Shown here: positions 1 through 8,999 of the stretch, one piece after another
How positions within the stretch are numbered: position 1 is the stretch's first letter
How the letters are laid out: the number at the start of each line of letters is the position of its first letter
Assembly: GCF_004352845.1 (NCBI RefSeq)
Contig: NZ_SJRX01000002.1
Coordinates: forward strand, 248,001 to 312,000
Reading direction: 5' to 3'
Source of the DNA: Luteimonas terricola
GTDB taxonomy: Bacteria > Pseudomonadota > Gammaproteobacteria > Xanthomonadales > Xanthomonadaceae
DNA: 64,000 nucleotides
Translations under genes and position numbers: made by a program
The notes under the pieces: model-generated
Databases searched by the model: none
Told to the model about the DNA's origin: nothing
The model's input: only the letters and a program-made list of their open reading frames with translations

Positions 1-717
1 GACCTCGACGACACCGTCTGGCCATTCGCGCCGATCGGCGTGCGCATCGAACGCGTGCTCGACGAATGGATGCGGCGGCACAGCCCGGCCACCGCCGAGA
101 TGTTCACGGTCGAAAAAATGCGCGCGCTGCGCGAACGGATCGCTGCCGAACACCCCGCGCTCGGCCACGACATGTCCGCGCTGCGCCGCCTGACGCTGGA
201 AGCGGCGCTGCGCGAAAGCGGCGGCGACGTGGCGCTGGCGGACGCGGCCTACGAGGCCTTCTTCGCCGAGCGCAACAGGGTGGAGTGCTACCCCGACGCG
301 ATCCACGCGCTCGAGCGCATCAGCGCCCGGCTGCCGATCGCGGCCCTGAGCAACGGCAATGCCGACCTTGCGCGCATCGGCCTGGACCACCTGTTTACCG
401 CGCAACTCAGCGCCTGCAGCTTCGGTTCGGCGAAGCCCGATCCAGCGATCTTCCTCGCCGCATGCGAGCGCCTGGGCGTGCCGCCGGCCGAGGTGCTGCA
501 CGTCGGCGATCATCCGGACGCCGACGTTGCCGGCGCCGCGCGCGCGGGCCTGCGCAGCTGCTGGATCAACCGCGCCGACGACGCCGGCCGCCATGCGCAA
601 TGGCGACACGCCGAGGTCGAACCCGACCTCCATTTCGATTCCCTGGCCGCACTGGCCGACTGGCTCGACGCGGCCCTGCCCGCTCCGGGCGACCGCTACT
701 GGAGCACCCCCGCATGA
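1..717 (+). CDS. HAD-family phosphatase, 5' end outside window
   Basis: Haloacid-dehalogenase superfamily hydrolase, presumably a small-molecule phosphatase acting in the cytoplasm. The reading frame is open from base 1, so the true start lies upstream. Four HAD motifs are visible: DLDDT at the very start (nucleophile Asp, motif I), the SN of ALSNGN (motif II), the Lys of KPDPAIF (motif III) and GDHPDAD (motif IV acidic pair). The helical stretch between motifs I and II is the size of a subfamily I cap, as in YigB-like FMN phosphatases. The stop codon overlaps the start of the next gene as ATGA, so the two are translationally coupled. The substrate cannot be read from the sequence. Confidence 0.9.
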   Translation, partial: DLDDTVWPFAPIGVRIERVLDEWMRRHSPATAEMFTVEKMRALRERIAAEHPALGHDMSALRRLTLEAALRESGGDVALADAAYEAFFAERNRVECYPDAIHALERISARLPIAALSNGNADLARIGLDHLFTAQLSACSFGSAKPDPAIFLAACERLGVPPAEVLHVGDHPDADVAGAARAGLRSCWINRADDAGRHAQWRHAEVEPDLHFDSLAALADWLDAALPAPGDRYWSTPA

Positions 718-2090
718 AGCTTCCCGCCTGTTATGTTTCCGCCACCGAAGCCGCCCACGCGCTGCCGCTGCACATCGTCGACCGCGACGGGTTCGCGGCC
801 TGGCGCGCGACGCAGTCCGACGCCATCGGGGCGTGGCTGGACGCGCACGCCTTCGACGCTTCGCCGTGCAGCTGCCTGGCACTGCCGGGGAGCGACGGTG
901 CCCCGGCCGGTGCGATCCTCGGCGTGGGCGACATGCTCGATCCCTGCAGCTACGCCCACGCGCCGCGCGCGCTTCCGGCAGGCGACTGGGCGCCGGCTTC
1001 GGATCTGCCCGCTGGTACGTTGCGCGCTCTGCAACTCGGCTGGGGCCTGGGCAGCTACGCCTTCGACCGCTACCGCACGCCGAAGCCGGTGCGTACGCGG
1101 CTGGCGCTGGCCGACGCCGACGCCGAAGCCCTCGATGTCCTCACTGCCTGCGCGCGCGTGCGCGACCTGGTGAACACGCCCACCCAGGACATGGGGCCGG
1201 ACCAGCTGGAGGACGTCGCCCGCGGCATCGCGCAGGCGCACGGCGCCGAGTTCACCGCGATCACCGGCGGCGACCTGCTGGAGCAGAACTTCCCCGCCAT
1301 CCACGCCGTCGGCCGCGCCTCGCACCGCGCGCCGCGCCTGCTGGCGCTGCGCTGGGGCGAGGCCTCGCACCCGCACGTGGCCATCGTCGGCAAGGGCGTG
1401 TGCTTCGACACCGGCGGCCTCGACATCAAGCCCGCCGACGGCATGCGCAACATGAAGAAGGACATGGGCGGCGCCGCGCACGCGATCGCCCTGGCCGAGC
1501 TGGTGATGGCGCGGAAGCTTCCACTGCGCATCACCCTGCTGGTGCCGGCGGTGGAGAACGCGATCGGTCCCAACGCCTTCCGCCCCGGCGAAGTGATCGC
1601 CACCCGCACCGGCGTCAGCGTCGAGATCGACAACACCGACGCCGAGGGCCGGGTCATCCTGGGTGATGCACTGGCCTATGCCGGCGAGCAGTCGCCGGAC
1701 CTGGTGCTCGACTTCGCCACGCTGACCGGCGCCGCGCGCATCGCGCTCGGTCCCGACCTGCCCGCACTCTTCAGCAACGACGACGCCCTGGCCCAGGCCT
1801 GGCTCGACGCCGGCATGCAGGTACGCGACCCGCTGTGGCGCATGCCGCTGTGGCGCCCCTACCTGCGCTACCTGACCAGCAAGGTCGCCGACCTCGCCAA
1901 CGCCGGCTCGAAGATGGCGGGCAGCGTGACTGCGGCGCTGTACCTGGAGCGCTTCGTGCCCGGGGACATGCCCTGGGCGCACCTGGACACCTACGCCTGG
2001 AACGACAGCGACCGTCCCGGCCGTCCCGCGGGTGGCGAGGCCCTGGGCCTGCGTGCGGCGTTCGAGATGCTGAAGTCCCGGGCTTCGTAG
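714..2090 (+). CDS. M17 leucyl aminopeptidase family protein
   Basis: Cytoplasmic metallo-aminopeptidase that removes N-terminal residues from peptides, 458 residues. The M17 signature NTDAEGR is intact, and upstream the metal-binding stretch GKGVCFDTGG followed by DIKP and KKDMGGAA supplies the Lys and Asp ligands of the two-metal site. It is shorter than PepA (about 500 residues) and lacks PepA's DNA-binding type N-domain, so it belongs with the generic M17 paralogues rather than PepA itself. The ATG at 714 overlaps the HAD stop by four bases. An open frame continues upstream in the same register, but it runs antisense-free through the HAD gene and is not credible. No signal peptide is seen. 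Confidence 0.93.
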   Translation: MKLPACYVSATEAAHALPLHIVDRDGFAAWRATQSDAIGAWLDAHAFDASPCSCLALPGSDGAPAGAILGVGDMLDPCSYAHAPRALPAGDWAPASDLPAGTLRALQLGWGLGSYAFDRYRTPKPVRTRLALADADAEALDVLTACARVRDLVNTPTQDMGPDQLEDVARGIAQAHGAEFTAITGGDLLEQNFPAIHAVGRASHRAPRLLALRWGEASHPHVAIVGKGVCFDTGGLDIKPADGMRNMKKDMGGAAHAIALAELVMARKLPLRITLLVPAVENAIGPNAFRPGEVIATRTGVSVEIDNTDAEGRVILGDALAYAGEQSPDLVLDFATLTGAARIALGPDLPALFSNDDALAQAWLDAGMQVRDPLWRMPLWRPYLRYLTSKVADLANAGSKMAGSVTAALYLERFVPGDMPWAHLDTYAWNDSDRPGRPAGGEALGLRAAFEMLKSRAS

Positions 2091-2237
2091 CTCAGAGCCA
2101 GCTCTTCTGTCGCGCCAGGTGGTCTTGCCCTGGCCGGCGGCATGTCGAAGCGGTGGTCCATCGCGCTTGACAGACGTCACGTGGCGGCGTGCGCTGGATG
2201 CCGTCACACTCGGCCCCCTGCCACCGTCGGGGACTCC

Positions 2238-3482
2238 ATGAACACGAAAGCAGACCTGCTGCGCGAGCTCCGCATCGACCGGCAACCCACGCCGCCGCCC
2301 TCCCGGCGCGGCCTCTGGATCGGGCTGGCGGTCGCTGTTGCGGTCCTGCTGCTTGCCGGGCTGGCCTGGGCGCTGCTGGGCGGCGAGCGCGGCGTCGAGG
2401 TGCGCACGGCCACCGCGGTCGCCACCGGCGGCGGCAGCGGCGCGACCTCGGTGCTCGACGCCAGCGGCTACGTGGTCGCGCGGCGCATGGCCACGGTCTC
2501 GGCGAAGATCACCGGCCGCGTGCGCGAGGTGCTGATCGAGGAAGGCATGGCGGTGGAAGAAGGCCAGATCATGGCCACGCTCGACCCGGTCGATGCCGAT
2601 GCCCAGCACGACCTCGCACAGGCCCAGCTCGGCGCCGCGCGCAGCCAGGCGGAGTCGGTGCGCGCCCAGTTGGTCGAGGCTGAAGCACAGTCCAGGCGCC
2701 TGGAAACGCTGGTGCAGCAACAGCTGGTGTCGCGCGCACAATACGAGCAGGCGGTGGCCCAGCGCGACTCGCTGCGCGCCCAGCTCGCCACCGCGCAGCG
2801 CAACGCGCAGGTCGCAGGCGAGCAACTGCGGATCAGCGACATCGGCGTCGACAACACCGTCGTGCGCGCGCCCTTCGCCGGCGTGGTCATCGCCAAGGCG
2901 GCGCAGCCGGGCGAGATCATCTCGCCGCTGTCGGCCGGCGGCGGCTTCACCCGCACCGGCATCGGCACCATCGTCGACATGGACTCGCTCGAGGTCGAGG
3001 TCGACGTCGGCGAGGCCTATATCGGCCGCGTGCAGCCGGAGATGCCGGTCGAGGCCACGCTCAACGCCTACCCCGACTGGAAGATCCCGGCGGAAGTGAT
3101 CGCGATCATCCCCACCGCCGACCGCGGCAAGGCCACGGTCAAGGTGCGCGTGGCGCTGAAGGAGAAGGACCCGCGGATCGTGCCGGACATGGGCGTGACC
3201 GTGAGCTTCCTCGAGCGCGCGCCGGAACAGGCCGACGGCGACGCACCGCGCGGCGTACGCGTGCCGGCGGCGGCAGTGGCCGCGCGCGACGGCGGCGATA
3301 TCGTCTTCGTCGTGGCCGGCAGCGGCGACGATGCCGTGGCCGAACGGCGCAGCGTCAGCGCCATTGGCGCCGGCGACGGCCAGCGCACCCTGGTGTCCGG
3401 ACTCGCTCCCGGCGAGACCGTGGTGCTCGACCCGCCCGCCGGGCTCGCGGACGGTGACAGGATCCGCGTCACCGCCGAATAA
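2238..3482 (+). CDS. HlyD/MacA-type periplasmic adaptor of ABC exporter
   Basis: Membrane-fusion adaptor, 414 residues, linking an inner-membrane ABC exporter to the outer membrane. It has a short cytoplasmic N-terminus, one transmembrane helix (about residues 19-42, rich in Leu/Ala/Val), a lipoyl/barrel-sandwich half around ASGYVVARR, and an alpha-helical hairpin rich in Gln/Ala/Glu (about 125-205). The second lipoyl half begins at VRAPFAGVV and is followed by a beta-barrel domain. I chose ATG 2238 because it has a GGGGA ribosome site just upstream; the frame is open further upstream but without family similarity. It is followed after 52 bases by its ATPase and then two permeases, the usual MacA-MacB-like arrangement. 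The substrate is unknown. Confidence 0.92.
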   Translation: MNTKADLLRELRIDRQPTPPPSRRGLWIGLAVAVAVLLLAGLAWALLGGERGVEVRTATAVATGGGSGATSVLDASGYVVARRMATVSAKITGRVREVLIEEGMAVEEGQIMATLDPVDADAQHDLAQAQLGAARSQAESVRAQLVEAEAQSRRLETLVQQQLVSRAQYEQAVAQRDSLRAQLATAQRNAQVAGEQLRISDIGVDNTVVRAPFAGVVIAKAAQPGEIISPLSAGGGFTRTGIGTIVDMDSLEVEVDVGEAYIGRVQPEMPVEATLNAYPDWKIPAEVIAIIPTADRGKATVKVRVALKEKDPRIVPDMGVTVSFLERAPEQADGDAPRGVRVPAAAVAARDGGDIVFVVAGSGDDAVAERRSVSAIGAGDGQRTLVSGLAPGETVVLDPPAGLADGDRIRVTAE

Positions 3483-3534
3483 CCCCGTACTGCGTGCAGT
3501 CCGCGCGCCCACGCAACCAACACGAGGCATGCCC

Positions 3535-4227
3535 ATGACCACCCTGGTATCGATCCGCAACCTCAGCAAGACCTACCAGCGCGGCCCCGAGAAGGTCGCC
3601 GTGCTGCACGGCCTGGACCTGGACATCGCGTCCGGCGATTTCGTCGCGCTGATGGGGCCTTCGGGCTCGGGCAAGACCACGCTGCTCAACCTCATCGGCG
3701 GCCTCGACGCGCCCACCGGCGGCGAGATCGAGATCGATGGCGAGCGCATCGACAGCATGGGCGCCGGGCAGCTGGCGACCTGGCGCAGTCGCAACGTCGG
3801 CTACGTGTTCCAGTTCTACAACCTGATGCCGGCGCTGTCGGCGCAGAAGAACGTCGAACTGCCGCTGCTGCTGACGAAGCTCGGCTCCGCGCAGCGCAAG
3901 CGCAATGCGCAGGTGGCGCTCGAACTGGTGGGCCTGTCCGACCGCACTTCGCACAAGCCGTCCGAACTGTCCGGCGGCCAGCAGCAGCGCGTGGCGATCG
4001 CGCGCGCCATCGTCTCCGACCCGACCCTGCTGATCTGCGACGAGCCTACCGGCGACCTCGACCGGCAGTCCGCCGAGGAGATCCTGGGCCTGCTGCAGGA
4101 GCTCAACCGCGAGCACGGCAAGACCATCGTCATGGTGACGCACGACCCGAAGGCGGCGGAGCACGCCAGCCACACCCTGCACCTCGACAAGGGCGTGCTG
4201 GTCGAACAGCAGGCACACGCGGCCTGA
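3535..4227 (+). CDS. MacB/LolD-like ABC transporter ATP-binding protein
   Basis: ATPase of the exporter, 230 residues, cytoplasmic and membrane-associated through its permeases. Walker A is GPSGSGKTT, the ABC signature LSGGQQQR precedes Walker [13 protein letters not shown], and the switch histidine sits in VMVTHD. Two in-frame ATGs lie six bases apart; GAGG at 3524-3527 is correctly spaced only for the second, so I place the start at 3535. The sequence is of the LolD/MacB/FtsE group that powers mechanotransmission rather than substrate translocation through the membrane. It lies between the adaptor and the first permease. Confidence 0.95.
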   Translation: MTTLVSIRNLSKTYQRGPEKVAVLHGLDLDIASGDFVALMGPSGSGKTTLLNLIGGLDAPTGGEIEIDGERIDSMGAGQLATWRSRNVGYVFQFYNLMPALSAQKNVELPLLLTKLGSAQRKRNAQVALELVGLSDRTSHKPSELSGGQQQRVAIARAIVSDPTLLICDEPTGDLDRQSAEEILGLLQELNREHGKTIVMVTHDPKAAEHASHTLHLDKGVLVEQQAHAA

Positions 4228-4252
4228 CGCGGCGAACCCCGAGGAGGTCGAC

Positions 4253-5419
4253 ATGAAGTACTTCCACCTGGTCTGGGCGGCGCTGTTCCGGCGCAAGACC
4301 CGCACCTTCCTGACGCTTGCCTCGATCATGGCCGCGTTCCTGCTGTTCGGCCTGCTCGACGGCATCCGCACCAGCTTCGCCCAGCTCGGCCAGAACGCCG
4401 ACGGCGCGCAGCGCCTGCAGACGGCGTCGAAGCTGTCCTTCATCGAAACCCTGCCGCTGTCGCTGCAGTCGCGCATCGTCGGCATCGACAACATCGAGGC
4501 GGTGACCCACGCCAACTGGTTCGGCGGCACCTACCAGGGTCCGCGCAACCAGCTGTTCACGCTCGCCGTGGCGTCGAACTACCTCGAGCTCTATCCCGAG
4601 GTCGAGGTCGAGCCCGCGCAGCTCGAAGCCTGGAAGCGCAACCGCACCGGCATGCTCGTCGGCGAGACGATGATGACGCGCTTCGACTGGGAGGTCGGGC
4701 AGCGCATCCCGCTGCAGTCGGCCATCTACCCCAACAGCGACGGCAGCCTGGACTGGGCCTTCGACATCGTCGGCGTGCTGCGCGCGAAGGACGGCGAAAG
4801 CGCCGGCTTCACCGGGGCGATGATGCTGATGCACTACGACTATTTCGAGGAGTCCACGCCCTATGTCGACGGCGACGTCGGCTGGTACATCAGCCGCGTG
4901 TCCGACGTGCGCCGCAGCGACGCCGCGGCGAAGGCGATCGACGCACTTTCGGCCAACTCGCCGCACGAGACCAAGACCATGAGCGAGCAGGCGGCGATGG
5001 CCTCGCAGCTCAAGCAGATGGCCGACATCGGCCTGATCGTGGGCTCGATCATGGGCGCGGTGTTCTTCACCCTGCTCCTGCTGACCGGCAACACCATGGC
5101 GCAGGCGGTGCGCGAGCGCACCTCGGAACTTGCGGTACTGAAGACGATCGGCTTCTCCAGCACCAGCGTGCTGGCGATGGTGCTGGCCGAGTCGATGCTG
5201 ATGGTGGTCATCGGCGGCACGCTTGGCCTGGGCCTTGCATCGGTGACCGGCAAGGCGGCCACCGCCGGCAGCGGCGGCATGGTCAACCTGCCGCCGGTGG
5301 GCGTCGAGAGCTGGATGCTCGGACTGGGACTGATGCTGGTCATCGGCCTGGTGGTGGGCGCGCTGCCGGCGATCCGCGCCATGCGCCTGAACATCGTCGA
5401 CGCCCTCGCGGGCCGCTGA
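4253..5419 (+). CDS. FtsX/MacB-type ABC permease (first)
   Basis: Permease subunit, 388 residues, of the MacB_PCD plus FtsX class. One N-terminal transmembrane helix (about residues 18-36) is followed by a large periplasmic domain (about 40-260), then three C-terminal helices: around [13 protein letters not shown], around [15 protein letters not shown], and near the end at [15 protein letters not shown] strong ribosome site, GAGGAGG, precedes the ATG. Unlike MacB itself, the ATPase is on a separate polypeptide. The gene is followed by two stable hairpins and then by a second, divergent permease, so the working unit is probably a heterodimer. Confidence 0.93.
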   Translation: MKYFHLVWAALFRRKTRTFLTLASIMAAFLLFGLLDGIRTSFAQLGQNADGAQRLQTASKLSFIETLPLSLQSRIVGIDNIEAVTHANWFGGTYQGPRNQLFTLAVASNYLELYPEVEVEPAQLEAWKRNRTGMLVGETMMTRFDWEVGQRIPLQSAIYPNSDGSLDWAFDIVGVLRAKDGESAGFTGAMMLMHYDYFEESTPYVDGDVGWYISRVSDVRRSDAAAKAIDALSANSPHETKTMSEQAAMASQLKQMADIGLIVGSIMGAVFFTLLLLTGNTMAQAVRERTSELAVLKTIGFSSTSVLAMVLAESMLMVVIGGTLGLGLASVTGKAATAGSGGMVNLPPVGVESWMLGLGLMLVIGLVVGALPAIRAMRLNIVDALAGR

Positions 5420-5425
5420 GGGTGA

Positions 5426-5489
5426 GCGGCGATCGCTTGCGCGGCACTGCCGCGCGATCGCCGCGAACGCCCGGCGCGCTGCGCCGGGC
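5426..5489 (+). other. two intercistronic stem-loops between the permease genes
   Basis: The 106-base gap between the two permeases holds two strong inverted repeats. The first pairs 5426-5435 with 5455-5464 (10 bp, GCGGCGATCG against CGATCGCCGC) and contains an inner 6-bp stem. The second pairs 5469-5477 with 5481-5489 (GCCCGGCGC against GCGCCGGGC, loop of three). No T-run follows, so they are more likely mRNA-stabilising or attenuating structures than full terminators. Confidence 0.6.
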
Positions 5490-5525
5490 TGGACGGATGC
5501 AACGGACCTCTTGGGGGACATGCAA

Positions 5526-6851
5526 ATGAACAACTTGAAGAAAATGCTGCGCGGCACCGCCCTGGTGCTGCTGCTGGTCGCATTCCTGGCGGCCTGGATC
5601 TTCCTGCCCTGGCCCGCGCTGCTCGCACTCGCGGTGGCGTTCGCGCTGTGGATGCTGGCCACCCGCAGCGGCCGCCAGGCGGCGTCGGTCACCCGGGTCG
5701 GGGTCAGCACCCTGTCGCAACGGCTGGGTTCGTCGTCAGTGGTGATCATCGGCATCGCCGGCGTGGTCGGCGTGCTGGTGGCCCTGCTGGCGATGGCCGA
5801 AGGCTACCGGCACACGGTCAGCAGCAGCGGCGACGAACAGACCGCGATCGTGCTGCGCGGCGGCTCCGCGGCCGAGCTGATGTCGGTGCTCGGGCGCGAC
5901 GCCATTACCACCATCGAACGCGCGCCCGAAATCGCGCGCGACGCCGAGGGCCGGCCATTGGCTTCCCCGGAGCTGGTCGTCGCGGCCAACCTGCCGATCC
6001 GCGGCGGCGACGCCGGCGTGGACGGCAGCGTGCAGCTGCGCGGCGTTGGCGACATGGCCTGGGCGGTGCGCCCGAACGTGCAGCTGGTCGAGGGTCGTCG
6101 CTTCGAAACCGGCATGCGCGAGCTGGTGGTCGGCAAGGGTGCGCGCCGCCAGTTCATGGGCCTGGATCCCGGCAACGAGGTGCGCCTGGGCAGCCAGTCA
6201 TGGACGGTGGTCGGCGTGTTCGAATCGGGCGATTCGATGGAGTCCGAGATGTGGGCCGATGCCGAGGTGGTGGCCACGACCTATCGCCGCGGCAGCAGCC
6301 GCGCCTCGGTGTTCGCGCGCCTGACCGACGCTTCGGCGTTCAAGGCCTTCAAGGCCACCCTCGCCGCCGACCCGCGGCTGCAGGTCGAGGCCCAGACCAC
6401 GCTCGAATACTTCCAGGCGCAGTCCGAAGGCATCTCCAAGGTGCTGCGAATCATCGGCATCGTGGTCGGTTCGATCATGGCGATCGGTGCGGTGTTCGGT
6501 GCGCTCAACACCATGTTCGCCAGCGTCGCCTCCCGAGCGCGCGAAATCGCCACGCTGCGCGCGATCGGCTTCCGCGGCATGCCGGTGGTGGTGGCGGTGA
6601 TGCTGGAGACGATGCTGCTGGCGGCCATCGGCGGCGCGCTCGGCGGCCTGCTGGCGTGGCTGGTGTTCAACGGCTATACCGCATCGACGCTCGCCGGCGG
6701 CATGTCCCAGCTCACCTTCGAGTTCAAGGTCTCGCCCGGGCTGCTCTGGGAAGGCCTGAAGTGGGCGCTGGCGATCGGTTTCGTCGGCGGCCTGTTCCCG
6801 GCCCTGCGCGCGGCGACGATGCCGGTGACCGACGCCCTGCGCGCGGCATGA
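5526..6851 (+). CDS. FtsX/MacB-type ABC permease (second), with extra N-terminal helices
   Basis: Second permease of the exporter, 441 residues. The normal FtsX layout (one helix, periplasmic domain, three helices) begins only around residue 70 at VVIIGIAGVVGVLVALL. It is preceded by two further hydrophobic segments (about residues 11-28 and 30-44), giving six predicted helices instead of four. C-terminal helices lie around IGIVVGSIMAIGAVFGAL, VVAVMLETMLLAAIGGALGG and the last 40 residues. A GGGGG tract at 5513-5517 is well spaced for ATG 5526; ATG 5520 is only two bases from it. It pairs with the gene upstream and ends the operon, with a convergent gene starting 21 bases later. Confidence 0.92.
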   Translation: MNNLKKMLRGTALVLLLVAFLAAWIFLPWPALLALAVAFALWMLATRSGRQAASVTRVGVSTLSQRLGSSSVVIIGIAGVVGVLVALLAMAEGYRHTVSSSGDEQTAIVLRGGSAAELMSVLGRDAITTIERAPEIARDAEGRPLASPELVVAANLPIRGGDAGVDGSVQLRGVGDMAWAVRPNVQLVEGRRFETGMRELVVGKGARRQFMGLDPGNEVRLGSQSWTVVGVFESGDSMESEMWADAEVVATTYRRGSSRASVFARLTDASAFKAFKATLAADPRLQVEAQTTLEYFQAQSEGISKVLRIIGIVVGSIMAIGAVFGALNTMFASVASRAREIATLRAIGFRGMPVVVAVMLETMLLAAIGGALGGLLAWLVFNGYTASTLAGGMSQLTFEFKVSPGLLWEGLKWALAIGFVGGLFPALRAATMPVTDALRAA

Positions 6852-6872
6852 GTACCACGCGCGGCGCGCGGG

Positions 6873-7781
6873 TCAGGCCTGCTGGGCCACGACCCGCCGC
6901 CGCGCGCGCAGGAAGCCGTCGACGGCGAACACCGCCAGGCCGACCCAGATCACCGCAAAGCCGATCGCGCGGTCGCGGCCGAAGGATTCACCGAAGACCA
7001 GCACGCCGCACAGCAGCTGGAGCGTCGGCGCCAGGTACTGCAGCAGGCCGACGGTCGTCAGCGACACCTGGCGCACCGCGTAGGCGAAGCCGATCAACGG
7101 CAGCGCGGTCAGCGCACCGCCGAGCACCAGCAGCAGGTTGCTGCCCAGGCCCCAGCCCAGGTCGGTGAAGCCGCCGCTGCCGCCCAGCTCGAGCCAGGCC
7201 AGCAGGCCGGCCGCAGGCACCAGCAGGTACAGGTTCTCCACGCCCAGTCCCGCCACCGCGTCGACCTGCGCCTGGCGACGGATGAGGCCATAGAGCGCGA
7301 ACGATCCCGCCAGCGCCATCGCGATCCACGGGAAGCTGCCGTAATTGAAGGTCAGCCAGAGCACGCCGCAGGTCGCCAGCGCCACGGCCACCCACTGCGC
7401 CGGCACCAGCCGCTCGCGCAGGAAGACCACGCCGATCACCACGTTGAGCAGCGGGTTGATGAAATAGCCCAGGCTGCTTTCGACCACGTGCCCGGCATTG
7501 ACCGCCCACACGTACAGGCTCCAGTTGAAGCCGATCAGCATGCCCGACGCGAACAGCATCCCTGCCAGCCGCGGCTGCGACAGCACCGCGCGCAGCCAGC
7601 CGCGGCCGCGGGTGAGCGTCAGGTACGCCGCCACCAGCACTGCCGACCACAGCGCCCGGTGCGCGACCACCTGCAGCGAGGGCACGTGCTTGAGCAGATG
7701 CCAGTACAGCGGCATCAGGCCCCAGATGACGAAGGCGCCGGCCGCCATCCACAGGCCGCGGGTGTGGGTATTGGTGCTCAT
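6873..7781 (-). CDS. rarD: EamA-family transporter RarD
   Basis: Inner-membrane permease of the drug/metabolite transporter superfamily, 302 residues with ten predicted helices arranged as two EamA repeats. The N-terminus (GLWMAAGAFVIWGLMPLYW) and the stretch GFNWSLYVWAVNAGHVVESS are the hallmark RarD regions. RarD was named for chloramphenicol sensitivity, but its physiological substrate is not settled. The C-terminus is basic (RARRRVV). Its ATG overlaps the stop of the upstream transporter gene by four bases (ATGA), so the two DMT genes are co-translated. The downstream end faces the ABC permease convergently. Confidence 0.93.
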   Translation of the reverse strand: MSTNTHTRGLWMAAGAFVIWGLMPLYWHLLKHVPSLQVVAHRALWSAVLVAAYLTLTRGRGWLRAVLSQPRLAGMLFASGMLIGFNWSLYVWAVNAGHVVESSLGYFINPLLNVVIGVVFLRERLVPAQWVAVALATCGVLWLTFNYGSFPWIAMALAGSFALYGLIRRQAQVDAVAGLGVENLYLLVPAAGLLAWLELGGSGGFTDLGWGLGSNLLLVLGGALTALPLIGFAYAVRQVSLTTVGLLQYLAPTLQLLCGVLVFGESFGRDRAIGFAVIWVGLAVFAVDGFLRARRRVVAQQA

Positions 7782-8827
7782 TGGCGCACAGCCGCATCGG
7801 GTCCGGGCGAGGTGACGGCTGTGGCGGCTTCGGCGGGCCCGTCGGACCCGTCGGACTCCGCGGCCACGGCGAGGCCCGCCGCCACCACGGGCGTCGCGGC
7901 GGCCATCTGACGCGCGCTGCGCCTGCGCCTGCCGGCGCTGACCGTGATCGCGACCACGCCGGCCAGGATCACCGCCATCGCGCCGAGGTCGTTGACGCCG
8001 AAACGCTCGCCGGCCAGCCAGGCGCCGAGCAGCACTGCGATCAGCGGATTGACGTAGGCATAGCTTCCGGCCAGCGTCGCGCGCACGTTCTGCAGCAGCC
8101 AGGCGTAGGCCGAGAACGCGAGGATCGAGCCGAACACCGCCAGGTAGCCCAGCGACAGCGTGCCGCGCAGCGTCGGCATGGCAGTGATCCGTTCGCCGAA
8201 CAGCCAGCCCGCGACCAGCATCAGCACGCCGCCGCAGAGCATCTGCGCGGCGGCGGTCATGAACGGCTGCGGCAGCGCGCGGCTGCGGCTCCAGATCGAG
8301 CCGAAGGCCCAGGCCAGCGGCGCGATCAGCAGCGCGATCAGGCCCTGAGGGGACGCCGTGAGCGCGCTGCCGGCGTTGAGCCAGATGACACCGGCGAAGC
8401 CGATCACCAGCCCGCCAAGTTCGATGCGCGTGGGCCGCTCGCCGCGCAGTGCCGCGAACAGCCCCATCCACAGCGGGCACGACGCCACGGCCACGGCCGC
8501 CAGTCCCGAGGACACCGTCTGCTGCGCGATGCAGACCATGCCGTTGCCCAGGCCGAGCAGCAGCGTGCCCATGACCGCCAGGTCGCGCCACTGCGCCCGG
8601 CTCGGCGCCGGAACCCTGCGCGCGCGCAGGACCGCGTACAGCAGTCCGCCCGCGGCCAGGAAGCGCATGCCCGCCATCAGCAGCGGCGGATAGCCGCCCT
8701 CCAGCGCGAAGCGGATGCCGAGGTAGGTCGAACCCCAGACGAGGTAGAGCGCGCCGAGCGCAAGCGCGACCGCGAGCGCGCCGGGAGGCGTGCGGGCGGC
8801 GGAAAGAACGGGCGAAGCGGCACCCAT
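7778..8827 (-). CDS. YedA-like drug/metabolite exporter (EamA)
   Basis: Second DMT-family permease, 349 residues, ten predicted helices. LYLVWGSTYLGIRFALEG near residue 25 and PPLLMAGMRFLAAG are typical of the YedA/PecM branch, which exports amino acids or small metabolites. The C-terminus carries an extra hydrophilic and Ala/Pro-rich tail of about 50 residues after the last helix, unlike the compact family members. Start at 8827, since the frame upstream of MGAASPV is not hydrophobic and lacks family similarity. It precedes and overlaps rarD. The 172 bases upstream contain two AT-rich hexamers that could be -10 elements, TAGAAT near 8903-8908 and TATTCC near 8880, neither with a clear -35. 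Confidence 0.88.
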   Translation of the reverse strand: MGAASPVLSAARTPPGALAVALALGALYLVWGSTYLGIRFALEGGYPPLLMAGMRFLAAGGLLYAVLRARRVPAPSRAQWRDLAVMGTLLLGLGNGMVCIAQQTVSSGLAAVAVASCPLWMGLFAALRGERPTRIELGGLVIGFAGVIWLNAGSALTASPQGLIALLIAPLAWAFGSIWSRSRALPQPFMTAAAQMLCGGVLMLVAGWLFGERITAMPTLRGTLSLGYLAVFGSILAFSAYAWLLQNVRATLAGSYAYVNPLIAVLLGAWLAGERFGVNDLGAMAVILAGVVAITVSAGRRRRSARQMAAATPVVAAGLAVAAESDGSDGPAEAATAVTSPGPDAAVRQ

Positions 8828-8999
8828 GGCGGCGTCCGGGCGTTGGAGTGACGGGAGGGTTGAAGCCGGGCAGCGCATTGGAATACGGCTGCCGGCGTGC
8901 GGATTCTACGCTGCCCGCCGGTCGACACGCGGACCTCCGCGCACCGCCGGCGGTGCGCATCGCGCCGCCAGGCCGACCTTCAGCGGCGCGGAGCGGTGC

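Noticed and set aside
696-3569. 957-codon open frame on the minus strand opposite the M17 and adaptor genes
   Set aside because: A mirror frame of high-GC coding DNA: no domain, arginine/glycine/histidine-rich composition, and it lies fully opposite well-supported genes.
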